This document shows, piece by piece, positions 35,648 to 44,010 of a stretch of 64,000 nucleotides of DNA (its first letter is position 1; each line of letters opens with the position of its first letter). The position numbers and the translations under genes are program-made. The notes beneath the pieces are model-generated. The model saw only the letters and a list, made by a program, of their open reading frames with translations, was not told the origin of the DNA and made no database searches. Source of the stretch: Calothrix sp. HK-06 (lineage in GTDB: Bacteria; Cyanobacteriota; Cyanobacteriia; Cyanobacteriales; Nostocaceae); contig NZ_MRCD01000040.1 in assembly GCF_001904745.1 (NCBI RefSeq), forward strand, positions 1 through 64,000. Reading direction: 5' to 3'.

Positions 35648-35789
35648 TACCCCCCTGTAAGTATTCTTTCTGAATAATGCGTTAAGAAAATTTTATAGGC
35701 GCCTTGAATCAGTGATACTACACAACATCCGCAGGCGCCTAATCTATTTAAAATTAATAATTTTTGGTGGATTATATTTATAGGTAGAT

Positions 35790-35842
35790 AAAAAAAGGAG
35801 AGCCACTTGCGTAACTCTCCGAATCATCAGGGTGCATCTACT
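35790..35842 (-). ncRNA. Predicted small RNA, array copy 4
   Basis: About 53 nt: same core, stem GGAGAG-N12-CTCTCC (6 bp) and seven T residues. The adjoining upstream segment duplicates that of copy 3, indicating recent expansion. Confidence 0.68.
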
Positions 35843-35848
35843 TAACAT

Positions 35849-35876
35849 AATATAGCACATTAGGGGTGAGGTGCAA
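35849..35876 (-). promoter_or_regulatory. Promoter of array copy 4
   Basis: -35 TTGCAC (35876-35871), 16 bp, -10 TATATT (35854-35849), with the AGGGGT/ACCCCCT dyad around the -35. Confidence 0.6.
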
Positions 35877-35968
35877 TACCCCCTGTAAGTATTTTTTCTG
35901 AATAATGCGTTAAGAAAATTTTATAGGCATTAAAAAGCCAGGGAAATTGCGTAAGTACGTAAGTAGAC

Positions 35969-36024
35969 AAAAAAAGGGAGAGCTACATAACATAACTCTC
36001 CGGATTCATCAGGGTGCATCTACT
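35969..36024 (-). ncRNA. Predicted small RNA, array copy 5
   Basis: About 56 nt; the core reads AGATGCACCCTGATGAATCC, one base longer than the others. The terminator GGAGAG-N13-CTCTCC is followed by C and seven T residues. It is the copy nearest gatB and the most divergent in its loop. Confidence 0.65.
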
Positions 36025-36030
36025 TAGCGC

Positions 36031-36058
36031 ACAATATCATTATAGATATGGGGTGCGC
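36031..36058 (-). promoter_or_regulatory. Promoter of array copy 5
   Basis: -35 GCGCAC (36058-36053), 16 bp, -10 TATTGT (36036-36031). GGGGT-GCGCT-ACCCC forms a compact dyad over the -35. Confidence 0.5.
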
Positions 36059-36115
36059 TACCCCTTATTGGAGATTTTTTTGTAAATTTTTGATGAATAA
36101 ATATTTGAGGCACGT

Positions 36116-37591
36116 TTAAGCGTTTAGCTTTTTCTCGACCAATTCGTTGGTGAGACGGGGTTCAGCGAGTTTGTTAGTTTTTTTGAGAACTTGTCCAACG
36201 AAGAATCCTTTGAGATTGACGTTACCACCTTTGTACTTTTCGTATTCTTTGGGGTTAGCGGCGATAACTTCGTCGATAATAGATTCAAGAGTAGCAGGGT
36301 CGCTAATGAGTTCTTTGCCTGCGAAAGCTTTTTCGGGGGTTACACCATTGAGTAAATCGGTTAACTTTTCTTTTGCTATGGCGTTGCTAATCTTACCACT
36401 CTCAATGCGCGTAATAACATCCGCGAGATTTTGCGGAGTTAAACCAATTTCCGTGATAGCAAGTTTTTGTTTGTTGAGATAAGCGGCAATATCTTGTGTA
36501 ATCCAGTTTGCCGCAGCTTTGGCACTGGCGCCAGTAGCAATAACTGTTTCAAAATATTCAGAAACAGTACGTTCTTCGGTAAGAACACGCGCATCATATG
36601 GAGAAAGTCCCAAATCAGTTTCGTAGCGATGACGCTTTTGAGCGGGGAGTTCGGGTAACTCGCTTTTCCAAGCATCTAACTGTTCGCTGCTAACTTCGAT
36701 TGGTCCTAAATCAGGTTCAGGGAAGTAGCGGTAATCGCTAGAACCTTCCTTTTTACGCATACTAATAGTACGTTGTGAACCTTCTTCCCACAAACGGGTT
36801 TCTTGAATAATAGGTTCACCAGCTTCGACAGCAGCTATTTGTCGTTCAATTTCATGCTCAATTGCTTTTTGAATTGCGCTGAACGAGTTCATGTTTTTGA
36901 TTTCGACTTTAGTGCCAAATTCTTTTTGTCCAACTGGACGAACAGAAATATTAACGTCACAGCGTAGCGAACCTTCTTGCATGTTACCGTCGCTGACACC
37001 GAGATAGCGCATAATTCGACGTAATTCTTGCGCGTATTCAGCAGCTTCTTGTCCAGAGCGTAAGTCGGGTTCGGATACTATTTCCACTAATGGAACACCT
37101 GCACGGTTGTAATCTACAAGTGAGTAAGTCGAACCAGATAACCTGTCACTACCTGCGTGAACTAATTTACCTGCATCTTCTTCCATGTGCAGACGAGTCA
37201 CACCAATTTTTTTACGAACAGGATTACCATCTTTATCGATTAACTCGATTTCTAACCAACCATGTTCAGCAATAGGTAAATCGTACTGTGATATTTGGTA
37301 ATTTTTGGGTAAATCAGGATAAAAGTACTGCTTACGGTCAAACTTACTATATTTTGCAATTTGGCAATTGAGCGCTAACCCTGCTTTGACAGCATATTCT
37401 AAAACTTTTTGGTTGAGTACAGGTAACACTCCAGGTAAACCCATACAAACCGGGTCAATGTTGGTGTTTGGGTCGGCGCCGAATGCAGTGGAACTATCAG
37501 AGAATATTTTAGTGTTAGTACTTAGCTGACAATGGGTTTCAAGTCCAATAATCGCCTCGTACTCTGTTTTTACTGGTGTAGCTGTTGTCAT
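36116..37591 (-). CDS. gatB: Asp-tRNA(Asn)/Glu-tRNA(Gln) amidotransferase subunit B (491 aa)
   Basis: The tRNA-binding kinase/transamidase subunit of GatCAB, which converts mischarged Glu-tRNA(Gln) and Asp-tRNA(Asn). Signature stretches are YEAIIGLETHCQLSTNTKIFS, DPVCMGLPGVLPVLNQ, DRKQYFYPDLPKNYQISQYD, GSLRCDVNISVRP, TKVEIKNMNSFS and RKKEGSSDYRYFPEPDL, followed by the helical tail and YqeY-like domain ending GFFVGQVLKKT. Full family length. GatA and GatC are not in this window. It ends 52 bp before the small-RNA array, which runs in the same direction. Confidence 0.97.
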   Translation of the reverse strand: MTTATPVKTEYEAIIGLETHCQLSTNTKIFSDSSTAFGADPNTNIDPVCMGLPGVLPVLNQKVLEYAVKAGLALNCQIAKYSKFDRKQYFYPDLPKNYQISQYDLPIAEHGWLEIELIDKDGNPVRKKIGVTRLHMEEDAGKLVHAGSDRLSGSTYSLVDYNRAGVPLVEIVSEPDLRSGQEAAEYAQELRRIMRYLGVSDGNMQEGSLRCDVNISVRPVGQKEFGTKVEIKNMNSFSAIQKAIEHEIERQIAAVEAGEPIIQETRLWEEGSQRTISMRKKEGSSDYRYFPEPDLGPIEVSSEQLDAWKSELPELPAQKRHRYETDLGLSPYDARVLTEERTVSEYFETVIATGASAKAAANWITQDIAAYLNKQKLAITEIGLTPQNLADVITRIESGKISNAIAKEKLTDLLNGVTPEKAFAGKELISDPATLESIIDEVIAANPKEYEKYKGGNVNLKGFFVGQVLKKTNKLAEPRLTNELVEKKLNA

Positions 37592-37784
37592 AATATTACT
37601 TTGGGAAGGGTTAAGCTAAATTTATAATCTGAATGCAATATTAACTTGAAGGCGCCTTATCAACAATGCGCGCGTTCCGTATATCAATGTGTGGCACGTG
37701 CTGTATATAATTGATGGATATGTTTTTGACGATTGTTATGAGGGCGGGTTTAGGGGATTTTTCGTTTATGTTCTAGGATATGGG

Positions 37785-40568
37785 TTAACCCGCCCCTACC
37801 GTATCGACATTAAAACCTAATTTATCTAATAATTGGTGCCACCGTGCGATTGGTAAACTGCCTCCAGATGCAAAATCATATCCATGTCCATAACTTCCTT
37901 CTCCTTCTGGTAATCCAACGTTGCGTAGAAAATCTAGTACGTTTATTCCAGAATCTGTTCTGGCGCTAAAGTTGACTTTACTTGGTAAATATCCTTCGTT
38001 TGCCACTATAACAATATATTTTGGTAATCGCTGGCGCCAACTTTGAGCTATGAGAGGATGAATTTGACAGGGTGAGTTAATTCTAATTAAAGCAACGTTA
38101 CCAGCAAAAGTAGGCGCCGCAATTCTTGCTTTTTCCATTTCGACTTTTACTTGTTTGCGTGCAGAACGCAGTTGTTCAACTTCGGGTGTGGTGGAATTTA
38201 CTATATCGCGTGGGGAAGTATGTGTAAGCAGGACTTTGGCTGATATTTCAGGATTATAATCTGCCGCGCGTCGTGATGCGTTAATTAATGTTGTGGCTTC
38301 TTTGAGGTATTTGGCTGTGTATTTGCTTTTTGCTAAAGCTAGTATTTCAAAGGGTGCTTTCTCGCCTAAGTCACTAATTGTACCAATTGCTGCTATCCAA
38401 TCTAAATCTGTTGCGTCTGTTATTGCTGTGCATAGTGAGTATACTATCAACGATGTGTTAGGAATCGGCGTCCATGTATATGCTGTAATTAAAGTACTAT
38501 TGGGTGGTGTACCTTCGGGACGGTGATGGTCGATAAAGCAAGTTGGGATACCTGGAATTACAGGTTCTGATTGACAACCTAAATCGAGAACGAATAAATA
38601 ATTGGGTGTAGCAGCTTTTATTTTATCGCGGTTACTCGGCGCCCATGCATTGCGCTCACGGTCTGGAATTATTCGCGTTACTTCAACAAACCCAGTACGC
38701 TGCAATATTTTTTGTAATATTACTCCCGCTGCAACTCCATCCGCGTCAGAGTCATGCAGTATTACTATATGTTGATTCTTTTGTAAATTGGAAATTATAT
38801 TTTTAAAGATGTCTTGTGCAGCTTCTAAGTTAGGTGGCACATTGATTTCATTAACGTAAGTTGTTTCAGCCAAACTTTGTACTGTTTCTAAAGTATCAAT
38901 TTCTTCAACTGGTTTATCTGTGCGTATTCGCAAAATTCGGGGGAACCGCAACGCAAAACCGCTATTGTGACGCGATGATGGTTGTACTCGGTCGAAAGTA
39001 ACTTCTAGTACTAACTTTGGTTCGACTATACAAACTCGACCATGTTCTAATTCCTGTATTGTATGCGCGCGACACCAATTACTAATTTCTGTGACTTCAG
39101 CATCGGTGAGTCCTGAGTAAGCTTTACCAATATTTAGTAATGTCGGTTCCGTTTCGCTTTGTCGAACAGCAAACGTATAATCTGATAAAAACCGTGCGCG
39201 TTTCCCAGTTCCTACTTCTGCTGCGGTAATTACAACATCGAGTGTGGCGATAGCACGTTTGATTTTTAGCCATTCTTTACCACGACGACCTGGTTTGTAT
39301 GTTGAATTAAGGTCTTTGACCATTAATCCTTCGTTACCTCTTGCGCGTGCTGCTGTAAATTCCGCGTCTAAACCAGAAATATCGTCAAATTGCTTATGAA
39401 GTCCTCGTTTTACTTTTTCTGTATCTAACCGTAGCGAATCTAATATAGTTCTACGCTCTTTTAGAGGCGCCTCAATTAATACGCGATTGTTAGCATACAA
39501 AATATCATAGGCAATAAATGCTACAGGTACTTCTTCTATTAACTCTTGTTTAACTTGTTTACGCCCAAGTCGTTTTTGTAATTCTTGGAAAGGCAGTATC
39601 TTGGCGCCTCGAATTGGTACTATTTCCCCATCTAAAATTAAACCATTGTTAGTATCTTTACTTCCAACTAAGCTTATCAGTTGGGCGAGTGGTTCAATTA
39701 AATCGGGAAATGTCCATGTAATTTCATCTAAAGTTCGTGAAAACAAAGCTACCCGGCAATCATTAATAACAGTTCCATGCAAACTATCTTTTCCCTTTCC
39801 CCCTCCGATATGGACTTGTGCGCGAATACCATCATATTTATCTTCAACCGCAAACCCCTGTGGCATTTGCTTTGTAACTTCGGTTAAATCATCCGCAGGA
39901 CTAGCAAGCATAAACTTGATGGGATGAAAAAGTCGCATTTTTGCTTGCTCAAGTCGTTGATGACGAGCAAGGATAGCGGTTTCCCCAATATCACCAGTTA
40001 ACATATTCACCCATTGCACTTTCGCAACTGGGACTTTGAACGAACGAGCAAGAGCATCTTCAACTGCTCCCTCTTTTAATCCAATTCGCAAATCACCTGC
40101 TAACAGTTTAACGATATACTTCGCTTCGAGAGGAGTTGCAATTCTTAATAATTCAGTAACTAACGAAGTTTTACTTTTAGTTCCGCTAACCCCAGCGAGT
40201 TGTTCGAGTTTAGAGAATAAGTTACCTAAACTAAGAGTAGATGCAAGTTCCCTAGATTTAAGATTATCGCTCAAAACTTCAAATGCGACATCTCCAGGGT
40301 CTCCCAGTTTAACTAAACGCTCTTGATATTTAGATTTTTCTATATTCGCAATAGTTGTAATCGCTGTTAGTAAAGCTGCTCCACCAATATTGACTGTACG
40401 TTGGTCTCGTAGCGGAAAAATGTAACCAGCAAAAAAGCGCGCGGCAGTTATTAAATCTTCATCTACCAGTTTATTAAAGTAATCACCAAGTATTGAAGCT
40501 TTTATCGTTCGCTTTGATGTCGCGGCAATATTTTCTGCTATTTGGGCAAATTTAATTAAACAACTCAT
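37785..40568 (-). CDS. Fusion of ATP-dependent DNA ligase and DHH phosphoesterase (927 aa)
   Basis: Residues 1-560 are a DNA ligase of the archaeal/LigB type. There is an N-terminal DNA-binding domain, motif I VEDKYDGIRAQ with Lys244, motif III LDGEIV (312-317), motif IV EGLMVKD (413-419), motif V EWLKIKR (432-438) and an OB domain ending FDRVQPSSRHNSGFALRFPR. Residues 595-927 are a DHH/RecJ-like phosphoesterase with HDSDADGVAAG (605-615), LDLG (661-664) and FIDHHRPEG (678-686). The end GSYGHGYDFASGGSL is a DHHA1-like motif. Joining nick sealing to a nuclease fold suggests end processing before ligation. The last codons (TVGAG) lie in a repeat-like GGGGCGGGTTAACCC stretch. Confidence 0.93.
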   Translation of the reverse strand: MSCLIKFAQIAENIAATSKRTIKASILGDYFNKLVDEDLITAARFFAGYIFPLRDQRTVNIGGAALLTAITTIANIEKSKYQERLVKLGDPGDVAFEVLSDNLKSRELASTLSLGNLFSKLEQLAGVSGTKSKTSLVTELLRIATPLEAKYIVKLLAGDLRIGLKEGAVEDALARSFKVPVAKVQWVNMLTGDIGETAILARHQRLEQAKMRLFHPIKFMLASPADDLTEVTKQMPQGFAVEDKYDGIRAQVHIGGGKGKDSLHGTVINDCRVALFSRTLDEITWTFPDLIEPLAQLISLVGSKDTNNGLILDGEIVPIRGAKILPFQELQKRLGRKQVKQELIEEVPVAFIAYDILYANNRVLIEAPLKERRTILDSLRLDTEKVKRGLHKQFDDISGLDAEFTAARARGNEGLMVKDLNSTYKPGRRGKEWLKIKRAIATLDVVITAAEVGTGKRARFLSDYTFAVRQSETEPTLLNIGKAYSGLTDAEVTEISNWCRAHTIQELEHGRVCIVEPKLVLEVTFDRVQPSSRHNSGFALRFPRILRIRTDKPVEEIDTLETVQSLAETTYVNEINVPPNLEAAQDIFKNIISNLQKNQHIVILHDSDADGVAAGVILQKILQRTGFVEVTRIIPDRERNAWAPSNRDKIKAATPNYLFVLDLGCQSEPVIPGIPTCFIDHHRPEGTPPNSTLITAYTWTPIPNTSLIVYSLCTAITDATDLDWIAAIGTISDLGEKAPFEILALAKSKYTAKYLKEATTLINASRRAADYNPEISAKVLLTHTSPRDIVNSTTPEVEQLRSARKQVKVEMEKARIAAPTFAGNVALIRINSPCQIHPLIAQSWRQRLPKYIVIVANEGYLPSKVNFSARTDSGINVLDFLRNVGLPEGEGSYGHGYDFASGGSLPIARWHQLLDKLGFNVDTVGAG

Positions 40569-41068
40569 AAAATTAATTAAATATTTATGGATTATAGCCA
40601 GTAGATTTTTAATTAACTTCTATCTAAAGAGCAAATATAGATTTGGAAAATTTTATTACTTTAGATTTAATGACTACACAACAATCTCTATCTTGTGCTA
40701 GAGGTATGAAAAAACTTTTAACAAAGTTTTAAGATTTTGGGGTTTTTGATGATTGTTTATGTTTGCTATTTTAATATAATTTGGTATCACATTTAGCTAT
40801 TTGAAAGTTATAATAAAAAAGTAATGTAATCAAAAATCTATTTGTAGTAAGCTGTTGCAGCGTTAATAAGATAAGTACAACTAAATTTAATTGTCTCAAG
40901 AAATATAAACAAAATTGAAAACTTAAACTATTGGTAGAGTTATTACACGTGGTTATTTAATACAACATGAAATATATTCAAACAAAAACTCTTCAGAACA
41001 GTAACGAGAAAGTTATCTGTATTCTCAGGATTTTGTTTGTCTCCTATTAAAAGTTATGGAGTAATTTT
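40569..41068. other. AT-rich intergenic region without recognised gene
   Basis: About 500 bp containing no open frame of note and no clear RNA structure. It separates divergent genes and must hold both promoters. AAGTTATGGAGTAATTTT supplies the ribosome-binding site (GGAG) of the 41069 gene. Confidence 0.5.
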
Positions 41069-41326
41069 ATGTCTGGACAAATGTGTTGGCTTCCAAGCTT
41101 TGCAAATAATGAAAGTTTGATTTTACATCTTCGTACCGATGAAAATCAACCTTGGCTACCTTACACTCTTTGCCGCGAATATGCAGTTCCAGATTACCCA
41201 ATACCTAGAGGTTCTAAGGGTTGGGCAACCTTCCAAAAATTATTCAAAGCAGGTTGGCAAATAGTCCCCACTCCTCGAAAAGAAGCTGAACCTTATGTCG
41301 GCGCCTTACAATTTGTGCGCTTGTAA
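41069..41326 (+). CDS. Conserved cyanobacterial hypothetical protein (85 aa)
   Basis: A short soluble protein starting MSGQMCWLPSFANNESLILH, rich in Trp, Pro and aromatic residues, ending WQIVPTPRKEAEPYVGALQFVRL. GGAG lies 9 bases before the ATG, supporting translation. It reads like a compact single-domain protein. The family was not recognised. It precedes the hydrolase by 38 bp on the same strand and may be cotranscribed. Confidence 0.7.
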   Translation: MSGQMCWLPSFANNESLILHLRTDENQPWLPYTLCREYAVPDYPIPRGSKGWATFQKLFKAGWQIVPTPRKEAEPYVGALQFVRL

Positions 41327-41364
41327 AATTTAAACTTAGTAATACGCAATTGCTTTGGCTATAT

Positions 41365-42306
41365 ATGACTCATACACAATTAATGCCTACTCAAATCTCA
41401 GTTGAACCCAAAATAGCCAATAGCAATTTTTGCGGTGAGTTCGGTGAATGGATGTGGCGAGGTTGGAAAATTTGCTACGCTTATATCACTAATCCTAAAT
41501 CTCCAGTTCCAGTGCTTTTAGTACATGGTTTTGGCGGTTCTATTCGACACTGGCGCCAAAATATATCAGAATTATCAAAGCATCACAGCGTTTACGCAGT
41601 AGATTTATTAGGCTTTGGTGCCTCCGATAAACCAGTTACACCATATACAATTAAACTCTGGGTCGAGCAAATTCACGAATTTTGGCAGACATTCGTGCAA
41701 GTTCCAACAGTGTTAGTGGGAAACTCGATAGGTTCACTTACCTGCCTACAAGCAGCTGCAACACATCCAGAAATGGTGCGAGGTGTTGCAATGATTAGCT
41801 TGCCCGACATGTCAGAGCAAAATACAAAATCAAATAGTTTACGCTTCTTGCAAGATAAAATTTTAGGTGTGCTAACATCACCAATTGTATTAAAACCTCT
41901 ATTTTTTCTACTACGACAGCCACGTATAGTCAAACGCTGGGCAAGCTTTGCTTATGCTTGTAAAGAAGCAGTAACCGAAGAACTGCTAGAAATTTTGATG
42001 ACACCAGCGCGTGAAAAAGGTGCAGTCCATGCTTTTTGTGCAATTTTGAAAAGCATGATGAGTAAAGACTTTAGTCCGTGTATTCGTTCCATTGTCACCG
42101 ACCTGAAACTGCCATCCCTTTTGATGTGGGGGACTCTTGACCGAATGATTCCTTTGTCGCTAGCTCATAGTTTGTTAAAGCTCAATCCACAATTGCAGTT
42201 AGTAGAATTAGAAAACGCTGGACACTGCGCCCACGATGAATGTCCAGAACGGGTGAACTTTGAACTGCTATACTGGATTCGCAACCAAGTACTGGCGCCT
42301 GCGTAA
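41365..42306 (+). CDS. Alpha/beta-fold hydrolase (313 aa)
   Basis: The canonical hydrolase fold. The oxyanion-hole motif is LLVHGFGGSIRHW, then VYAVDLLGFGASDKP, the nucleophile elbow LVGNSIGSL with its Ser, an acid in LLMWGTLDRMIP and the catalytic His in ENAGHCAHDECPE. It resembles the plant and cyanobacterial pheophytinase-like or haloalkane-type esterases. Substrate unknown. The ATG at 41365 is preferred over the TTG 15 bases upstream. Confidence 0.9.
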   Translation: MTHTQLMPTQISVEPKIANSNFCGEFGEWMWRGWKICYAYITNPKSPVPVLLVHGFGGSIRHWRQNISELSKHHSVYAVDLLGFGASDKPVTPYTIKLWVEQIHEFWQTFVQVPTVLVGNSIGSLTCLQAAATHPEMVRGVAMISLPDMSEQNTKSNSLRFLQDKILGVLTSPIVLKPLFFLLRQPRIVKRWASFAYACKEAVTEELLEILMTPAREKGAVHAFCAILKSMMSKDFSPCIRSIVTDLKLPSLLMWGTLDRMIPLSLAHSLLKLNPQLQLVELENAGHCAHDECPERVNFELLYWIRNQVLAPA

Positions 42307-42461
42307 GAGCCAAAATAAATTTAGGGCTATGGGTTGCGCTTACACTCCAACGAGCGCTAAAATTTGTAAGTTTCAGGCTATATATTTAGCTAACTAGGAA
42401 AGCCGACTATCCAGCTGCTCCTAACAAATGAGATTTTCAAAGGAAAAGAAAACAAACAACA

Positions 42462-42920
42462 ATGCCAAAACGTACACAGTTAGTATTAAATCAAGATGTC
42501 GCCAAATTGGGTAAGCTGGGCGATTTAGTCGAAGTTGCTCCCGGTTATGCACGCAATTACCTAGTTCCCAAAAAACTAGCCTCTCCTGCAACCCCAGGTA
42601 TTCTAAAACAAGTCGAACGGCGCCGTGAACTCGAACGTCAGCGTCAAGCTGAATTCAAGCAACAAGCGCTCGAACAAAAAGCAGCGATAGAAAAAGTTAC
42701 AAATTACAGCATCTCAGTACAAGCTGGTGAAAACGAAGCAATCTTTGGTACAGTAACTACCCAAGACGTAGCTGATGTAATTAAAAAAGCCACAAATCTC
42801 GAAATTGATAAGCGCGGCATTACTATTCCCGATATCAGTAAGCTAGGTACCTACGAAGCAGACCTTAAACTTTTCTCGGATGTCAGCGCTAAAATCAGCT
42901 TCCAAGTTGTTGCCAGCTAG
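42462..42920 (+). CDS. rplI: 50S ribosomal protein L9 (152 aa)
   Basis: N-terminal L9 domain [41 protein letters not shown], with the RNA-binding Gly/Lys loops, a long connecting helix ([21 protein letters not shown]) and the C-terminal domain ending [10 protein letters not shown]. In cyanobacteria rplI commonly precedes dnaB. Here a methyltransferase gene on the other strand lies between them. AAAGGAAAAG precedes the start. Confidence 0.97.
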   Translation: MPKRTQLVLNQDVAKLGKLGDLVEVAPGYARNYLVPKKLASPATPGILKQVERRRELERQRQAEFKQQALEQKAAIEKVTNYSISVQAGENEAIFGTVTTQDVADVIKKATNLEIDKRGITIPDISKLGTYEADLKLFSDVSAKISFQVVAS

Positions 42921-42922
42921 TT

Positions 42923-43032
42923 TCTTGTGGAATGTTCTCTTGTGGAATGTTCTTTTGTGGAGCGGGCATCCCTGCCCGCCCATGCAAGTCTTGTGGAACC
43001 CAACGGGCAAGGATGCCCATTCCACAAGACCC
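42923..43032. repeat. Nested fold-back repeats CTTGTGGAATG ... CATTCCACAAG
   Basis: Two direct copies of CTTGTGGAATGTTCT, then GGAGCGGGCATCCCTGCCCG (a small hairpin), CTTGTGGAACCC, and finally GGGCAAGGATGCCCATTCCA ending CAAG. Arms pair across the whole block. It belongs to the same family as 12871-12943 and 21811-21840, and lies directly after the rplI stop. Confidence 0.7.
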
Positions 43033-43047
43033 ACAGAAGTAAAGAAT

Positions 43048-43758
43048 TTATACCTTTTTCAAATAGCCATTTGGGTTAAAAGTTGTCAGAAACTTGTGAC
43101 AATTTTTATCAATGTAAAATTCTGAATGCGTTGATAAAAACTCCTCTACCGCTTCCATTGGTCCCAAACCATAATCTGGACACACAGGATGACCATTTAT
43201 ATTAGTATCTTCAACTATTAAATAACCACCAGATGGAACTAGTTGGTTGTATAACATCAGTTCCTGCAACACATGGTCTTTTGTATGGTCTGAGTCCAAA
43301 ATTACTAACGTGTTAGAGTCTTTTACTATTTCAAATACTTGTTTACTCGTTTCTATATCAACAGAACTTCCTTCAATTAAGTGAATATTTTTATACTTCG
43401 CTAGACTTGCGCGCGTTTGTTGTTTAATTTCAATATCAACCCCAATTACTTCACCTTTACCCACTAACTTACACATATCAGCTAAATAAGCTGTTGTTCC
43501 CCCATAAGCTACACCGCATTCAAGAATAAAATCAGGTTTCTGGTTAAAAATAATTTCTTGGTAAAGCCATAAGTCTAATGGGCATTTTAATATTTGTATC
43601 CCCTGCCAGTATGTACTTGTCCATACAGGTTGATTATTAAATACGGGTGCATGGTAATAAGCTTTAGAGAATTCGTTGATTACTTCCATATAACCCGCAA
43701 TTGTATCGTTTACGGGTATTTGATTATGAAGATTATTTGCAGCGATAGAGTCTGTCAT
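43048..43758 (-). CDS. CmcI/cephalosporin-hydroxylase-family SAM methyltransferase (236 aa)
   Basis: The Rossmann-type core has motif I PDFILECGVAYGGTTAYLADM, EVIGVDIEIKQQTRASLAKY and a Mg-binding-like acidic stretch LVILDSDHTKDHVLQEL, then GGYLIVEDTNINGHPV. This matches the PF04989 family, first named for CmcI but found in many rhamnosyl or sugar O-methyltransferases. Such genes often serve polysaccharide or glycolipid modification. It interrupts the rplI-dnaB pair on the opposite strand. Confidence 0.88.
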   Translation of the reverse strand: MTDSIAANNLHNQIPVNDTIAGYMEVINEFSKAYYHAPVFNNQPVWTSTYWQGIQILKCPLDLWLYQEIIFNQKPDFILECGVAYGGTTAYLADMCKLVGKGEVIGVDIEIKQQTRASLAKYKNIHLIEGSSVDIETSKQVFEIVKDSNTLVILDSDHTKDHVLQELMLYNQLVPSGGYLIVEDTNINGHPVCPDYGLGPMEAVEEFLSTHSEFYIDKNCHKFLTTFNPNGYLKKV

Positions 43759-44010
43759 AGTTTATCAAAAAAATGCTCTAATCTATATTTATTTGCCTCA
43801 GAAGATTATTTGTTATAATTTGTTCCAATTTAAATGAATTAGTAAATTAATTTTATATAAACTATTGTTATCTAAAATCCTAGAAACCGGGTTTTTACGC
43901 ATCTACATGAATCTTAAACTCTACCTAGTAGCAATTTGAATACATATATACTATCATGGGTTTCGGAGGTTTCCAAATCTCCAAGGACATTTACCTTAGT
44001 AAAAGCCTTT

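Larger units (their letters stand above)
35218..36064 (-). repeat. Five-copy array of promoter-sRNA-terminator units
   Basis: Five units of about 95 bp start at 35218, 35378, 35563, 35790 and 35969, with 160-227 bp periods. Read on the minus strand each holds, in order: a G-run/C-run dyad, a -35 element, exactly 16 bp, a -10 element, the invariant core AGATGCACCCTGATGA, a GGAGAG/CTCTCC-type stem and a T-run. The stem sequence varies between copies while pairing is kept. The array lies between gatB and argJ, all on the minus strand. No protein gene fits. The architecture is that of a tandem small-RNA locus. Confidence 0.8.

Noticed and set aside
35218-36064. CRISPR array reading of the five repeats
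   Set aside because: Units are about 95 bp, far longer than CRISPR repeats. Spacing is 160-227 bp and irregular, the spacers include duplicated sequence, and each unit contains promoter and terminator elements. No cas genes are present.
35218-36064. Short peptide MHPDD... encoded in each array unit
   Set aside because: An ATG in the conserved core opens a frame in every copy, but there is no ribosome-binding site. Copy 5 has a base insertion that shifts the frame, the frames end at different points, and the predicted RNA terminates within them.
35218-36064. Hammerhead ribozyme, because CTGATGA is part of the core
   Set aside because: The matching GAAA segment and the flanking helices of a hammerhead are not present in any copy.
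35218-36064. Assignment of the array as NsiR1
   Set aside because: Architecture is similar, but I cannot confirm sequence identity from memory. hetF is not adjacent, and the -35 elements are not the TCCGGA-type motif described for that RNA.
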